The notes beneath the pieces are model-generated. The model worked only from the letters and a program-made list of their open reading frames with translations, made no database searches and was not told the DNA's origin. The position numbers and the translations under genes were made by a program. Shown one piece after another: positions 62,997 through 64,000 of a stretch of DNA of 64,000 nt; position 1 is the stretch's first letter, and each line of letters begins with the position of its first letter. Origin of the DNA: Dicaeum eximium (taxonomy: Eukaryota; Chordata; Aves; Passeriformes; Dicaeidae); the NCBI GenBank assembly GCA_013396995.1, contig VWZP01005668.1, positions 1,256,806 through 1,320,805 on the forward strand, in the 5' to 3' direction.

Positions 62997-64000
62997 AGTC
63001 CTATCTGATTGTAAATATAACTGGGTTGCAGACAACTGAAGAAAACCACTATTTTTAACAGCCAGAAAGTAGGAAAAGGTAACAAGAAACAAAATCCTAG
63101 AAAGTGGTTGCTACCTTGTTGGAGGTTTTAAGGTTTCCAAATAAATGTGTGAAAAAAACTACACATTAAGAGTCTTAAGAACACACACATTAAGTCTTGA
63201 TAGTTAGAGGGTTAACACTGAAGTACTTACAGACTGGAGGAGATGTTTCAGAGGTAGATGGATGTGTGTTGAATTAGAGGTGGTCTTCATTCAGAACTCA
63301 TTTACAATTTAGCCTTCCTCAAAGTCTGTACATAGATATGTTTGTATATACAGCTATGAAGGACTCAAATTTTCCTGTTTAGTTTCAGCTTGCAAACAGT
63401 AGCAGGAAGTTTGACCACAGTCAATAATCAAGGCAATGTTTCATATTACTTACTATGAAAAAAGTTAACACACAGTAGCTATGACAAATGTAAATAAAAT
63501 ATGTTTCATATTGTGAAGAGGTTGTATGAATGTGGATGTGAAATTACAGATGTATGTCACCTTCTTCTGGGACTGCGCTTGGCTGGAGCAACCAGATTTT
63601 GCATACAATGTTCCATCAAGTCCTTCTGTCCCCATAAATTAACAAATAATAGATAGCAGTTTAACTATTATTTTTTACAATATTCTTCTGTACTATATCC
63701 TTCTTGGTTTGAGAAAATTAAAAGTTAAATTTGTTGTTTCTCAAGGGAAGGAGTTCTTATTACCAGAGTATACCAGGGTATGCATGGCTTTCATGAGGAT
63801 ATTCAGAGGTTCTTTTGTTGAGAGCCTATGCCTATAATTTTTTAATTATTAAGTATAAGATTTTATGCCTATAATTTTTAGTGATTTGACAGAAGGAAGA
63901 ATGGGTTTCATCCCAATTAAAAATTTTATTTCATCGGAATTTAACGAATTTCTAGCAACCAAGTATTTGGAGAACATAATTTTCAGCAAACGATAACTTA
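62997..64000. other. Gene-free AT-rich DNA
   Basis: Nothing recognisable. The doubled ATGCCTATAATTTTT near 63825-63880 is a short local repeat. Confidence 0.55.

Noticed and set aside
1..64000. tRNA, rRNA, CRISPR array or bacterial operon
   Set aside because: I found no cloverleaf with A/B boxes, no ribosomal RNA sequence and no regularly spaced repeats; the sequence is vertebrate in character.

Overview
The window looks like vertebrate, almost certainly bird, nuclear DNA, and probably songbird (inference). It is AT-rich and has long stretches without genes. It carries nine recognisable pieces of the avian/reptilian LINE CR1, several ending in the typical short ATTCTATGAT-type 3' repeats, plus two endogenous-retrovirus LTRs. 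No bacterial features (operons, ribosome binding sites, CRISPR) are present. I found no protein-coding gene I would stand behind. The longest open frames are shadows of repeats: a CR1 read backwards, a pentanucleotide satellite, and LTR sequence.

Layout: 1-4740 is unannotated DNA with a perfect 16-bp hairpin (896-934) and an old CR1 relic (about 1610-1800). 4741-5668 is a 5'-truncated CR1 on the minus strand. 5669-15732 is gene-free. 15733-15907 is an ATTCT/ATTCC pentanucleotide array. 16319-16880 is the left LTR of an endogenous retrovirus; it stops at a single N (16881), after which 50 bp of its own 5' flank are repeated and lead straight into the other flank. 16932-38138 is mostly gene-free, with CR1 3' ends at 28411-28553 and 30580-30907 and a GC-richer block at 31640-32240. 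38139-38312 is another CR1 end. 40255-40896 is a complete minus-strand solo LTR with 6-bp target duplications. 45730-47370 is a pyrimidine-rich stretch whose first half is an ancient minus-strand CR1. 47371-64000 is gene-free apart from CR1 pieces at 58690-59144, 61062-61234 and 62870-62996, a stop-poor frame at 49460-50137, a strong G-quadruplex motif at 57924-57943 and a CpG-retaining open frame at 60723-61004.

Nothing here forms a pathway or operon. The most informative signal is the LTR/N/duplicated-flank arrangement at 16270-16931: it reads as an inserted haplotype joined to an empty haplotype, so the provirus is probably young and still polymorphic. The solo LTR at 40255-40896 also looks young because its ends, TATA box, poly(A) signal and many CpGs are intact. 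Three exon-like sequences (28925, 56214, and 60975 on the minus strand) are weak candidates for unannotated non-coding or orphan transcripts and need transcript data to settle.
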